Made by a program: the position numbers and the translations under genes | Shown here: positions 42,051 through 51,383 of the stretch, piece by piece | Numbering within the stretch: the first letter of the stretch is position 1 | Layout of the letters: each line of letters begins with the position of its first letter | DNA from: JADJLQ01 sp044227925 | GTDB taxonomy: Bacteria > Bacteroidota > Bacteroidia > Chitinophagales > Saprospiraceae | NCBI GenBank assembly: GCA_044227925.1 | Contig: JBGAVW010000008.1 | Span: forward strand, 1 to 64,000 | DNA: 64,000 nt | Direction of reading: 5' to 3' | Notes under the pieces: model-generated | Databases searched by the model: none | What the model was told of the DNA's origin: nothing | What the model saw: only the letters and a program-made list of their open reading frames with translations

Positions 42051-42905
42051 ATGGAAAATTCATTAAATCTGGTAAGAGAATTATTGACGAGTATGGTCGC
42101 CACCTTGCCAAAGTTATTAGGTTGCATCATCATTTTGATACTTGGATACATAGTGGCTAAAATCGTAGCTACTGTGGTCAAAACAGCTGTTTCGAGAGTA
42201 GGGATTGATAAATTTGGTGAAAAACTTGAGGATATTGATTTTATTCAAAAAAATAATTTAAAAATAAAGATCTCATCCATACTGAGTAAAATCCTGTATT
42301 TCTTTATACTGCTCATATTTATTGTTGCAGCCACCGATGTTCTTGGCATGCCTGCTTTATCAGATCTTTTCAAAAACATGCTTAATTACATCCCGAATGT
42401 GGTTGTAGCTATCGTCATGCTAATGATAGGGGTATTGGTAGGTGACTCCCTGCGAAAAGGGATAGAAACAACAGGCAAATCTTTGGGAATTCCATCAGCC
42501 AGTATTTTGGCAAATGCCTTTTTCTATTTCATATTAATCAATTTCTTAATGGCCGCTTTGGGTCAGTTAAACATTGATACTCAATTTATCGAATCCAACA
42601 TTTTGATAGCAGTCGCCGGCATATCTTTGGCCTTTGCCATCGGGTATGGCCTTGCCTCTAAAAATATACTGGCTAATTTAGTATCCGGATTTTATACCAA
42701 GGATAAATTCAGTATCGGGGATGAAATAACTGTAGATGGTGCCCGGGGTCAGATAATAAAAATGGACAGATCTTCCCTGACTTTATTACAAGCCAATAAT
42801 GAAAAAACCATTGTCCCGATGTCTAAACTCACCAATGACAATGTTATCATCCATAAAGAGGCATTGGCGCAGCTGGAAACAATTGAAGTAAAAAGAATCG
42901 AATGA
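42051..42905 (+). CDS. MscS-like mechanosensitive channel
   Basis: The 284-residue protein has an N-terminal conserved TM helix (residues about 18-45, KLLGCIIILILGYIVAKIV) and three more membrane segments (about 80-100, 118-140, 160-215). A short C-terminal beta domain begins KFSIGDEITVDGARGQIIKMD, with the MscS-type upper-domain pattern. It probably vents solutes under turgor stress. It forms an operon with the sigma factor and the 75-residue gene upstream, linking envelope/osmotic stress to sigma control by context. Confidence 0.85.
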   Translation: MENSLNLVRELLTSMVATLPKLLGCIIILILGYIVAKIVATVVKTAVSRVGIDKFGEKLEDIDFIQKNNLKIKISSILSKILYFFILLIFIVAATDVLGMPALSDLFKNMLNYIPNVVVAIVMLMIGVLVGDSLRKGIETTGKSLGIPSASILANAFFYFILINFLMAALGQLNIDTQFIESNILIAVAGISLAFAIGYGLASKNILANLVSGFYTKDKFSIGDEITVDGARGQIIKMDRSSLTLLQANNEKTIVPMSKLTNDNVIIHKEALAQLETIEVKRIE

Positions 42906-43032
42906 TCATTTATTTTATCCGTCGTATTTAATTTAGAATCCAGGCTTATATGAATGACTAAGCTGATCACCATTAGTTTAAGTAATATAATTATTATTTT
43001 AGTCAAAAAATTAAATTTATAAATAAATAGAT

Positions 43033-44076
43033 ATGAAAAAGTTTACACTTTTACTAGGTGCATTCTTGTGGAGTGTGCTCACAATGGCACAAAATGACGA
43101 CGCCGCCCGTACAGCTGAACTGGCCAAAAAAGCAATTAAAGAAGCAAAAGAAGATGGTTGGCTTCAAGGTGGTGGTTTTGGTGTCGATTTGGGTCAATTA
43201 TTACAAATCAATCCCAAAGTGGGTGCTGGTGAAAACAGACTTGGTGTCGGCGGAGCCATCACTTATTTTGCTAAGTACAAAAAAGGGCTTTTATCTTTTG
43301 ACAACATTGGTTCATTAAACTTAAGTGTAGTCAAACTAGGTACTGGTATTCTTGCAGGCACATCCTCTTTTGCCGAAGTAAAACAACCTTTCCAGAAATC
43401 TATAGATGAATTGAGAATAACATCAAGACTAGGATATCGAACCAGAACAGATTCTAAATTTTCCTATGCTGTGGACTTTGGGTTCTTAAGCCAATTTACT
43501 CCCACATACAGGGGAACTGATAATAAAAACTACATGAAACAATTTAACACCGGAACTATAAAGACTTCCTTAGTCGCAAAATTGTTTTCACCTGCATATA
43601 TCACCCTGGCCCCTGGTATAGATTACAAACCCAGACAAAACCTTTCTTTCTTCATTGCCCCATTTGGTTATAAATCGGTAATTGTAGCAGATCGAGACCT
43701 CGCCAGGTTGAATATACATGGCAACCGATGGAGAAGTGTGAATGACTTTGACCTTTCAGACAATCAATTGGGAGGACTGGCCAAAGGAATTTATACAGGG
43801 AAATATGCTAAAAATAAAATTACTCATACCAGCACACTCACTCTATTCTCAAACTACCTTGGTCAGCCTCAAAATGTTGATCTTGACTGGATCAATCAAT
43901 TCGGATTTAATATTTATAAGGGCTTTGAAATTTCTGTTTGGACAGATATCTTCTACGATCATGATGTTAAAGTGCAGATTACCGATTACAGTCAATTGGG
44001 CGGTGTGAAAGCCACCACTGGCAGAAGGGTAAGCTTTGTAGAGCAATTACTTGTAAAATACAATATCATATTCTGA
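43033..44076 (+). CDS. DUF3078 family protein, predicted outer-membrane barrel
   Basis: The 347-residue protein has a signal peptide (about residues 1-20, LLLGAFLWSVLTMAQ), a short acidic helix (DAARTAELAKKAIKEAKEDG), then alternating beta strands with the DUF3078 pattern (GGGFGVDLGQLLQINPKVG, AKYKKGLLSFDNIGSLNLSV), ending in a hydrophobic strand (VEQLLVKYNIIF). Outer-membrane barrel is inferred from strand alternation and the terminal Phe. Terminated by a strong hairpin 28 bp after the stop. Confidence 0.8.
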   Translation: MKKFTLLLGAFLWSVLTMAQNDDAARTAELAKKAIKEAKEDGWLQGGGFGVDLGQLLQINPKVGAGENRLGVGGAITYFAKYKKGLLSFDNIGSLNLSVVKLGTGILAGTSSFAEVKQPFQKSIDELRITSRLGYRTRTDSKFSYAVDFGFLSQFTPTYRGTDNKNYMKQFNTGTIKTSLVAKLFSPAYITLAPGIDYKPRQNLSFFIAPFGYKSVIVADRDLARLNIHGNRWRSVNDFDLSDNQLGGLAKGIYTGKYAKNKITHTSTLTLFSNYLGQPQNVDLDWINQFGFNIYKGFEISVWTDIFYDHDVKVQITDYSQLGGVKATTGRRVSFVEQLLVKYNIIF

Positions 44077-44104
44077 TCTCCCAAATCATACAATCAACAA
44101 GATT

Positions 44105-44127
44105 GGGGAGGCAACTCCCCTTTTTTT
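44105..44127 (+). terminator. Rho-independent terminator after the DUF3078 gene
   Basis: GGGGAG / CTCCCC with a GCAA tetraloop (44105-44120) and seven T (44121-44127). It uses the same GCAA loop as the orphan terminator at 41042. Confidence 0.85.
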
Positions 44128-44186
44128 AAAAAAAACAATTTCCAGCATTAATTTTAGTAATTGCATACTCCTTATATTTACTGCAA

Positions 44187-44954
44187 ATGAGGGCTATACA
44201 TTACTCGGTACCATTAGTTCTATTGGTTGTTTTCAGCACGATCATGGTTTTTTTGGGAAATCAGTCCTGGGTATTGGGAATAGGCATAGGCATTATAGGC
44301 TTGGTTTCTTTGTTTTTTCTTAAAGATGCTATTGATTGGAAATACTATATAAAAAACCCACCTGGCCTGGAAGCCCCAATATTGAAACTATTGTCAGATA
44401 TACCTTTTTATAAACAATTAACCTTAGGCGATAAAAGCAAATTTGAACAAAGACTGGCTTTATTTATGATCGCTCATGAATATAAAATGCAACCAACCAA
44501 GAGATCAGCTGATGATGAAGCAGTAAATGCACCTGAAGATCTGAAAGCTATTTGTTCTATACCGGCTATCATACTTACCTTTTATGAAGAAAATTATCTT
44601 TTCAAAGAAATAGAGCAAATCGTTTTATATAACCACCCTTTCCCAAGCCCCCGATATCATGAATTACATTCCTGTGAGTCAAACAAAGAAGACAAGGTGC
44701 TTATATTTTCACTTCCGCACCTTGAAAAAGGAGTAAAAGATCCCTTTACTTATTTTGATATTGGCATGTATGAATGGGCTCGCATTAGTGAAAATATTTC
44801 TTACCATTGCATTGACTGGCATCATTTTACTTTATTACACGGCATCCCCAAAGAAGCTTATGAAAAAGTAATCGGATTACCACTTATTGATCTGCCAGCC
44901 GTCTGTAGAGTGACAGAAATACATCAAGGATACCTGAACACCATCAAGTACTGA
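44187..44954 (+). CDS. MtfA-like zinc-dependent peptidase family protein, catalytic motif degenerate
   Basis: The 255-residue protein carries one or two N-terminal membrane helices (about residues 8-50), then a domain resembling MtfA/M90: IPFYKQLTLGDKSKFEQRLALF, ILTFYEENYLFKEIEQIVLY and PFTYFDIGMYEWARISEN. At the place where MtfA has HExxH the sequence is Y195-E-W-A-R199, so both His ligands are missing and peptidase activity is unlikely. The protein may bind a partner rather than cut it. It converges with clpB. Confidence 0.7.
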   Translation: MRAIHYSVPLVLLVVFSTIMVFLGNQSWVLGIGIGIIGLVSLFFLKDAIDWKYYIKNPPGLEAPILKLLSDIPFYKQLTLGDKSKFEQRLALFMIAHEYKMQPTKRSADDEAVNAPEDLKAICSIPAIILTFYEENYLFKEIEQIVLYNHPFPSPRYHELHSCESNKEDKVLIFSLPHLEKGVKDPFTYFDIGMYEWARISENISYHCIDWHHFTLLHGIPKEAYEKVIGLPLIDLPAVCRVTEIHQGYLNTIKY

Positions 44955-44962
44955 TTAATTCC

Positions 44963-47749
44963 CTATTTATTTTCTGTTTCGGTTTCAGGTGTAATATCTC
45001 CATTCCTCTTAATATTATTTGCAGCATCTTCTACATCCTTGGTGGCTTTATTTAATTTGTCTATATTTTTATCCCTGCTGTTTTTATTTTTCAAGTCAGT
45101 ATCTACACTATCCATTGCACTATGATGTACCGTTCCATTAGGATTTAATTTGGATTTAAACGTAAACCCTTTTATATCAGTATCTACCAAGATGGTATCT
45201 CCGGGACTAAATGTTCCGGACAACAGAAATTTAGCCAATTCATCGATAATATCTCCCTGGATCACCCGCTTCAATGGTCGGGCACCAAACTGTGGATCAT
45301 ATCCCAGGTCCACCAACAGGTTTAGTGCATTTTCACTGAGTTCTATATCCAGGCTTTGTTTTGCCAGGTTTTTCTTTATTGATTTAAGCTGTAACCTGGC
45401 TATTTGTTTTATTTCAGGCTTACTTAAAGGTAAAAACATGATTTTGTCATCTATCCTATTGAGAAACTCCGGTCTCATGTTTTCTTTTAAAAGATCGAAT
45501 ACTTCCATTTTAGTAGTTTCAATAATCTCTGTTTTATGTTTGTCACCGAGAGCTTCCAAATCTTCAAAATTTTCCAATATTTTATCAGCTCCCATATTGG
45601 AAGTCATAATGATAATTGTATTTTTAAAATTGGCTACCCTGCCTTTATTGTCAGTGAGTCTTCCATCGTCCAATACCTGTAATAAAATATTGAAAGTATC
45701 CGGATGTGCTTTTTCAATCTCATCCAATAATATAATGGAATATGGACGCCTGCGCACCGCTTCGGTAAGTTGCCCCCCTTCGTCATAACCTACATATCCT
45801 GGAGGAGCACCAATCAATCTGGATACAGAATGTTTTTCTTGAAACTCACTCATATCTATTCTGATGATGGCTTTCTCATCATTAAAAAGCACTTCTGCTA
45901 AGGCTTTGGCCAATTCTGTTTTACCCACCCCGGTAGGTCCCAAAAAAATAAATGATCCAATTGGTTTATTAGGATCTCCTAATCCGGATCGGCTCCTCCT
46001 CACAGCATCGCTTACCGCTTTTACCGCGCCTGACTGGCCTATTAAACGTTTGCTTATTTCCGCTTCCAGCTCCAATAATTTTCCTCTTTCACTTTGTTGC
46101 ATTTTTTGGATAGGTATGCCTGTCCATTTGGAGACCACTGCGGCAATATCATTGGCGGTAACTTCCTGATTGGTAAGTCTTTTTTCTTCCGGAAATTCTT
46201 TGAGTTTGGCTTCTGCATCGGCCAGTTTCTTTTCCTCTTCCTTCAAAGATCCATATCTAATTTTGGCAACCACTTCATAATTACTTTCGCGCTCTGCTTT
46301 ATCGGCCTGTTGAATCAGTTCTTCTATATTTTTCTTACATGATTGTATCTGATCTACAATCTCCTTTTCGTTTTTCCACTCAGCACTTACAATATCGAGT
46401 TTTTGTTTGGCTTCCGCCAGGGCCTTATTGATTGCATCCAGTTTTAAAGGATCATTATCTCTTTTGATTACCTCTTTTTCGATTTCAAGTTGGCGTACTT
46501 TTCTTTGAAGCTCGTCTACTTCATCTGGCACACTGTCCAATTCCAGCCTGAGTTTAGCTGCAGATTCGTCTATGAGATCGATTGCCTTATCAGGTAATTG
46601 CCTGTCCTGAATATATCTGCTGGAGAGCTCAGCCGCAGCGACCAACGCCTCATCCAGAATATTAATTTTATGGAATACTTCATATTTATCCTGTACCCCT
46701 CGCAAAATTGAAATAGTTTCTTCAATGCTTGGCTCATCAATGTACACAGTCTGAAACCTTCGCACCAATGCCTTATCTGATTCAAAATATTTTTGATATT
46801 CGTCAGAGGTAGTAGCCCCGATGGTATGCAATTCACCCCTGGCCAAGGCTGGTTTTAAAATATTGGCAGCATCTATTGCCCCTTGGCCGCCTCCTGCCCC
46901 AATCAAAGAGTGTATTTCATCTATAAACAACACTACCCTATCGCCGGATTCTTTTACTTCTTTGATTACTGCTTTCAACCTTTCTTCAAACTCCCCTTTG
47001 TATTTTGCCCCGGCAATCAGGGCCGCCATATCCAGCGAGAATATTTGTTTTTTTCGAAGATTTTCCGGGACATCTTGTCTTACAATACGCCAGGCAATCC
47101 CTTCTACTATCGCCGTTTTACCCACACCTGCTTCGCCCAATAAAATAGGATTATTTTTCTTTCTGCGGGAGAGTATATGCAATATTCTTCTGATCTCGTC
47201 ATCTCGTCCGACAATAGGGTCAAGTTCACCATTTTCAGCTCTTTCATTTAAATTTACGGCGTATTTACCCAATGCATTATATGTAGTTTCTGCACCCTGC
47301 TCAGTTACCGTTCGGCCTTTTCTAAGTTCTTTTATCGCATTTTTAACTCCTGCTTCAGTGGCTCCGGCATTTTTTAATAATTGTGCTGTCTTATCATTTC
47401 CCGTAAGTATGCCCAGCAATATCAGTTCCATGCTAATATAATCATCGCCAAAATCCTTTAGCATATTTTTTGCCCTGGCAAGGCTCTGATTTGCCTCATT
47501 GGAAAGTACTTGCTTTACATCACCCTGTACACGCGGGTAGGTTTGCAATAATTTATCTAATTCAAGCTTAATGGAAGCTGCATTTACTCCGCTTTTTTTC
47601 AATAAAAAATCAGCCACACCTGATTCTGTAAGCATGACTCCTTTGAGTAAATGTGGGGTATCTACTATTTGTTGGCCCAGGGATTCTGCAATTCGCTGCC
47701 CTTCTAAGATACATTCTTGTGCTTTTACCGTAAATTGATCGTATGTCAT
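44963..47749 (-). CDS. clpB: ATP-dependent disaggregase ClpB
   Basis: The 928-residue Hsp100 chaperone refolds aggregated proteins with DnaK. It has an N domain (residues 1-145), AAA-1 with Walker A GEAGVGKT and DEIHSLIGAG, a coiled-coil middle domain (about 410-525), and AAA-2 with GPTGVGKTEL and the LLDEIEKAHPD Walker B. Normal ClpB is about 860 residues; this one has a hydrophilic C-terminal extension of about 60 residues (Asp/Asn/Lys/Glu-rich, ending ETETENK). No heat-shock operator was recognised upstream. Confidence 0.96.
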   Translation of the reverse strand: MTYDQFTVKAQECILEGQRIAESLGQQIVDTPHLLKGVMLTESGVADFLLKKSGVNAASIKLELDKLLQTYPRVQGDVKQVLSNEANQSLARAKNMLKDFGDDYISMELILLGILTGNDKTAQLLKNAGATEAGVKNAIKELRKGRTVTEQGAETTYNALGKYAVNLNERAENGELDPIVGRDDEIRRILHILSRRKKNNPILLGEAGVGKTAIVEGIAWRIVRQDVPENLRKKQIFSLDMAALIAGAKYKGEFEERLKAVIKEVKESGDRVVLFIDEIHSLIGAGGGQGAIDAANILKPALARGELHTIGATTSDEYQKYFESDKALVRRFQTVYIDEPSIEETISILRGVQDKYEVFHKINILDEALVAAAELSSRYIQDRQLPDKAIDLIDESAAKLRLELDSVPDEVDELQRKVRQLEIEKEVIKRDNDPLKLDAINKALAEAKQKLDIVSAEWKNEKEIVDQIQSCKKNIEELIQQADKAERESNYEVVAKIRYGSLKEEEKKLADAEAKLKEFPEEKRLTNQEVTANDIAAVVSKWTGIPIQKMQQSERGKLLELEAEISKRLIGQSGAVKAVSDAVRRSRSGLGDPNKPIGSFIFLGPTGVGKTELAKALAEVLFNDEKAIIRIDMSEFQEKHSVSRLIGAPPGYVGYDEGGQLTEAVRRRPYSIILLDEIEKAHPDTFNILLQVLDDGRLTDNKGRVANFKNTIIIMTSNMGADKILENFEDLEALGDKHKTEIIETTKMEVFDLLKENMRPEFLNRIDDKIMFLPLSKPEIKQIARLQLKSIKKNLAKQSLDIELSENALNLLVDLGYDPQFGARPLKRVIQGDIIDELAKFLLSGTFSPGDTILVDTDIKGFTFKSKLNPNGTVHHSAMDSVDTDLKNKNSRDKNIDKLNKATKDVEDAANNIKRNGDITPETETENK

Positions 47750-47896
47750 TTCTTTATCTTATTTCGTTTCAAAATACGATGAATCAATTTCTTTACCAAA
47801 AAGATATTCCGTAAAAAATACGAATAAAAGTCAGGTAGCGACCAAACTATCTGCAATTTAGACATGCATTAATGTAGATAACTGAATATTTGTCAG

Positions 47897-48781
47897 TCAG
47901 ACTAAAATCAAGTGCGCTACTTCATCTCGATACTCCAATGGTGTTTTGCCGGTGGTGTTTTTGAATAATCGGTTAAAATGAGAAGAATTATTAAATCCAC
48001 TCTCAAAACAAATAGCTGCTATAGACATATCTGTTTCGGATATTAATTTGCAGGCATGTGTCACTCTGAATTCATTTACAAACTCCGTAAATGTTTTACC
48101 GGTCACGCGCTTAAAATACCTGCAAAATGAAGGGATTTCCATAGTCACCAGTTTGGATATGTCTTCGAGCCTGATGTCATCCTTAAAATGATCTTTTACA
48201 TAATTATAGATGCGGTCAATCTTATCATTATCCTGCTTTCGGAGCACCAGTGTAGGATTATTTGTATTGAGTAGTTCAAAATCTCCGGATAAAGCCAGTT
48301 TCCTAAAAACAGTAATTATACCCATCAACTTCGTAAAAGGATCCGACTCAGACAAAGACTCCAGCAAACCTCCTACTTCCTGTTTCGTTTTATCATGAAA
48401 AATAATGCCGGCTGCAGCTTTCCTTAATAATATTTGAATCTCCTTCATTTCCGGAATACTGAAAAATTCTTGGCCTAAAAAGTCTGATTTCATCTGCACT
48501 ACAATCTCGGACCTGTGTCCCATTAATCTTTCTGTAAAGCCGTAATGTGGAAGATTAGGTCCCAATAGAATGAGGTCACCATTTTTATACTCGGAAATGT
48601 GATTCCCAATATGTCGTTTGGCCGATCCTGACTTTACATAAACCAATTCTATTTCCGGATGATAATGCCAGAATGGTTTGAGATTCGGTTCAGGTTCATC
48701 AAATTTTCTAAATGTAAAGGACTGGTTAAAACTGGGTTCTATTAACTCAAGTACAGGCGGAACGCCCAGCATGCTTTTCAT
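47897..48781 (-). CDS. AraC-family transcription regulator with cupin sensor
   Basis: The 294-residue protein has an N-terminal cupin ligand-binding domain (about residues 25-110; HYHPEIELVYVKSG, GDLILLGPNLPHYG) and a C-terminal AraC double helix-turn-helix (about 185-285; IPSFCRYFKRVTGKTFTEFVNEFR and GFNNSSHFNRLFKNTTGKTPLEYR). It resembles regulators of carbohydrate and outer-membrane genes; the inducer is unknown. It is divergent from a secreted-protein gene across a 230-bp region that may hold its operator. Confidence 0.9.
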   Translation of the reverse strand: MKSMLGVPPVLELIEPSFNQSFTFRKFDEPEPNLKPFWHYHPEIELVYVKSGSAKRHIGNHISEYKNGDLILLGPNLPHYGFTERLMGHRSEIVVQMKSDFLGQEFFSIPEMKEIQILLRKAAAGIIFHDKTKQEVGGLLESLSESDPFTKLMGIITVFRKLALSGDFELLNTNNPTLVLRKQDNDKIDRIYNYVKDHFKDDIRLEDISKLVTMEIPSFCRYFKRVTGKTFTEFVNEFRVTHACKLISETDMSIAAICFESGFNNSSHFNRLFKNTTGKTPLEYRDEVAHLILV

Positions 48782-49011
48782 AAATATTGTGTAATGGGTT
48801 ATAAAATCACAAAGTTCAATGTATAGGAATTAAGCCAGAATGAATTAACAATAAATTTACTTAAATGTCATGTTGAAAAAACGGATAAATTATTATTTTC
48901 AAAAATTAGAGGGTTAATTTTAATCCATATTATGAAAATACATGCGTAGCTATCTTCCATGATGCACGCCCATCTTTGTTACATCATTTGTAACCAAATT
49001 ATTCTTATTAT

Positions 49012-49587
49012 ATGAAAACATTTTTTTCGATTTTATTGATGGCTTTGTTGAGCACAGCTTCAATAGCAAAGCCTGAGTTTGAGCTCAGATCTCAAGGTAA
49101 AAGCATTATCATCAATCCATCCGGATGGTCCGCTCCCGAGTACGAGATCATGATCAAAGATGTACAAGGGCAAGTGGTTTTTATCCAGAACTATTTTAGC
49201 CCGGTCAAAGGAAACATGGTAAAATTAAATGTGGATCAATTACCTGCCGGTGAATATGAAATAGAACTGGCTGATGACTTTAGAATACAAAAGCAATCTT
49301 TTTCTAAAAACACGGAACGCATTTGGATGAAAGATGATATCCAAACTATATTCAAACCAATAATTAAAACAGAGGGAGCAATTATCAAGGTAAATTTTCT
49401 GAACCTGGACCATTCTTCCACTATTGAAATCCTCGACCCGGCTAATCGTGTTATTTATTCGTCAGAGATAAACCAAAAGCAGTATTCCAAACAATTTAAC
49501 CTATCTTCTGTAGCACCAGGAGAATATAGTGTACACATTGTACAAGGTGAGCATTCTTACTGGTCATATGCAAACATTAAGGAATAA
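49012..49587 (+). CDS. Secreted two-domain beta-sandwich protein
   Basis: The 191-residue protein has a signal peptide (residues 1-19, ILLMALLSTASIAK) and two related beta-sandwich halves, each built like a short sorting-type domain (YEIMIKDVQGQVVFIQ with LPAGEYEIEL, and IEILDPANRVIYSS with APGEYSVHIVQ). This resembles DUF3244-type or T9SS C-terminal modules. No catalytic residues are seen. It is divergent from the AraC gene, which may control it. Candidate -7 element CATCTTTG at 48971-48978 (one mismatch). Confidence 0.7.
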   Translation: MKTFFSILLMALLSTASIAKPEFELRSQGKSIIINPSGWSAPEYEIMIKDVQGQVVFIQNYFSPVKGNMVKLNVDQLPAGEYEIELADDFRIQKQSFSKNTERIWMKDDIQTIFKPIIKTEGAIIKVNFLNLDHSSTIEILDPANRVIYSSEINQKQYSKQFNLSSVAPGEYSVHIVQGEHSYWSYANIKE

Positions 49588-49633
49588 GCAGCACACATAC
49601 CAAAAATAATCATACAAATAGAGTTTCAAGCAG

Positions 49634-49662
49634 AAGGAGTCGGCAAAGGCCGGCTCCTTTTT
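49634..49662 (+). terminator. Rho-independent terminator after the 191-residue secreted protein
   Basis: An 11-bp stem with one G-T wobble (AAGGAGTCGGC / GCCGGCTCCTT, 49634-49644 and 49649-49659), loop AAAG, with T residues following. Confidence 0.8.
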
Positions 49663-49678
49663 ATTATTTTTACCATGT

Positions 49679-50047
49679 ATGAAATCAATTTACACCATCT
49701 CCTTATTATTGTTAAGCAATACATTTATGACACTTGCGTGGTACGGTCATTTGAAATTTTCCGAATGGAAAGGATTCCAAAAACTTGGATTGGTATCCAT
49801 AGTCTTTATCAGCTGGGGAATCGCCTTGTTTGAATATTGCCTGATGGTACCTGCCAACCGAATAGGATATACAAAATATGGTGGCCCTTTTTCGTTGGTA
49901 CAGTTAAAAGTGATACAGGAGGTAATCACGCTGGTTGTTTTCTCACTTTTTACCCTGATTCTTTTCAAATCAGAAACTATGAAATGGAATCATATTCTCG
50001 CATTTGGTCTATTGGTTTGTGCAGTGTGGCTTGTATTTAAAAAATAA
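49679..50047 (+). CDS. DUF486 (DMT-like) membrane protein
   Basis: The 122-residue protein has four hydrophobic segments and the DUF486 signatures TLAWYGHLKF, ISWGIALFEYCLMVPANRIGY and SLVQLKVIQEVITL. DUF486 belongs to the drug/metabolite transporter clan; the solute is unknown. It lies 43 bp upstream of the aminotransferase-like gene on the same strand, so co-transcription is likely. Confidence 0.9.
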   Translation: MKSIYTISLLLLSNTFMTLAWYGHLKFSEWKGFQKLGLVSIVFISWGIALFEYCLMVPANRIGYTKYGGPFSLVQLKVIQEVITLVVFSLFTLILFKSETMKWNHILAFGLLVCAVWLVFKK

Positions 50048-50089
50048 GCAACCTATTGTAAAATCAATTGTAATGAAACCGGAGAAAAA

Positions 50090-51274
50090 GTGAAAACAAA
50101 TACAAACCAAATACTGGATTCATTTGAAATCGGTGAAAAATCAGGTATCAGTTATATTCAGATTGATGAAATTATTCAAAATACTTCCAAGGTAATCATT
50201 GGGGACAACACGTTAACCAGTTTTGGAAATTGTTCTTACCTCGGACTTGATCATTTACAATCCGTCAGAGAAAAGATAATCACCGCTATTAAAAAATATG
50301 GAGGCCTCTATTCCAGTTCCAGGGCTTTTAGTAGCCTTCGATTTCTTTCACAGACTGAAGAAAAAATAAGCCAGCTCTTTGGCAGAGAATCAATATTATA
50401 CACCACCACAGGTATTGCCCATCTAAGTGTGATTCCTGCATTAATCAGTAAAAAAGACCTTATTGTATTTGATAGACGAGTACACAAAACGATTCAAAAT
50501 GCCATATGGATGACTAAAGGGTATGGAATAAATGCTGTGTCTATAAATCACAATGCCAAAGAGGAATTAGAAGAGTTGATTATAAATTATAAATCTAAGT
50601 ATAACAAAATTTACCTGATGATGGATAGCATATATTCTATGTCAGGAATGGTAGCACCGTTGCAGTATTATTACTCCCTGTTAGAAAAATATGATTCTTT
50701 CTATTTATATGCAGATGACGCACACGGTATGAGTTGGACAGGTGACCATGGAATTGGGCTGCTATTGTCTACGATACCATGGCATGAAAAACTGATAATG
50801 GCCACTTCATTTTCAAAAGGATTTGGTGCACACGGCAGCGCTGTATTTTTTCCAAATAAAAAAATGAAAAATCAGATAAAGTATATGGGCAGTGGTACTG
50901 TGTTTTCCGGTCCGTTACCTCCTCCGTCTTTAGCGTCCATTCAAGCCTGTGCTGACATTCATTTATCCAATGAAATTTTATCTTATCAAAAAAAATTAAG
51001 TGAAAACCTGGATTATTTTAATCATCAATGCAAAACTCATACTATTCCATTAATTTCTACCTCGATATCTCCGGTAAATTTTATCGAATTGGGAGCCACT
51101 GAGACCACTCTTCAATTAGTATCCAGGCTTTTACTGTCTGGCATGATCGTAAATGCATGTGATTTTCCAGCTGTTTCCAGAAACAAAAGCGGCATAAGAA
51201 TTACCATTAATGCAATGCATACAAAAGAGGAAATATACCATTTAGTTCAATTGATCTCTCAGCAAAAAAATTGA
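50090..51274 (+). CDS. PLP-dependent alpha-oxoamine synthase-like enzyme
   Basis: The 394-residue fold-type I enzyme of the KBL/BioF/SPT group shows GGLYSSSRAFSSLRFLSQTEE (substrate segment), YADDAHGMSW with the PLP-binding Asp and His, and ATSFSKGFGAHGSAVFFP with the Schiff-base Lys. These enzymes condense an acyl-CoA with an amino acid and release CO2. I chose GTG 50090: GGAG at 50081-50084 gives a Shine-Dalgarno site 5 bp upstream, and ATG 50073 runs into a stop after six codons. No acyl-CoA or carrier gene is adjacent, so the product is unknown. Confidence 0.85.
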   Translation: MKTNTNQILDSFEIGEKSGISYIQIDEIIQNTSKVIIGDNTLTSFGNCSYLGLDHLQSVREKIITAIKKYGGLYSSSRAFSSLRFLSQTEEKISQLFGRESILYTTTGIAHLSVIPALISKKDLIVFDRRVHKTIQNAIWMTKGYGINAVSINHNAKEELEELIINYKSKYNKIYLMMDSIYSMSGMVAPLQYYYSLLEKYDSFYLYADDAHGMSWTGDHGIGLLLSTIPWHEKLIMATSFSKGFGAHGSAVFFPNKKMKNQIKYMGSGTVFSGPLPPPSLASIQACADIHLSNEILSYQKKLSENLDYFNHQCKTHTIPLISTSISPVNFIELGATETTLQLVSRLLLSGMIVNACDFPAVSRNKSGIRITINAMHTKEEIYHLVQLISQQKN

Positions 51275-51383
51275 ACCACTTAAGATGTTCATGATAGAAA
51301 AATCGGGTAGGATAAACACAGGATATTTTCTTTGTACAATTTCCGCTGATTTAATCATAGCCTGATGGAGGGGTCATGCTTGA

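Noticed and set aside
42954..43022. A 22-codon hydrophobic frame before the DUF3078 gene
   Set aside because: AT-rich sequence makes such frames common; no promoter or conservation evidence.
45150..47441. Several frames of 80-212 residues on the plus strand opposite clpB
   Set aside because: All are shadows of the strongly conserved ClpB coding sequence.
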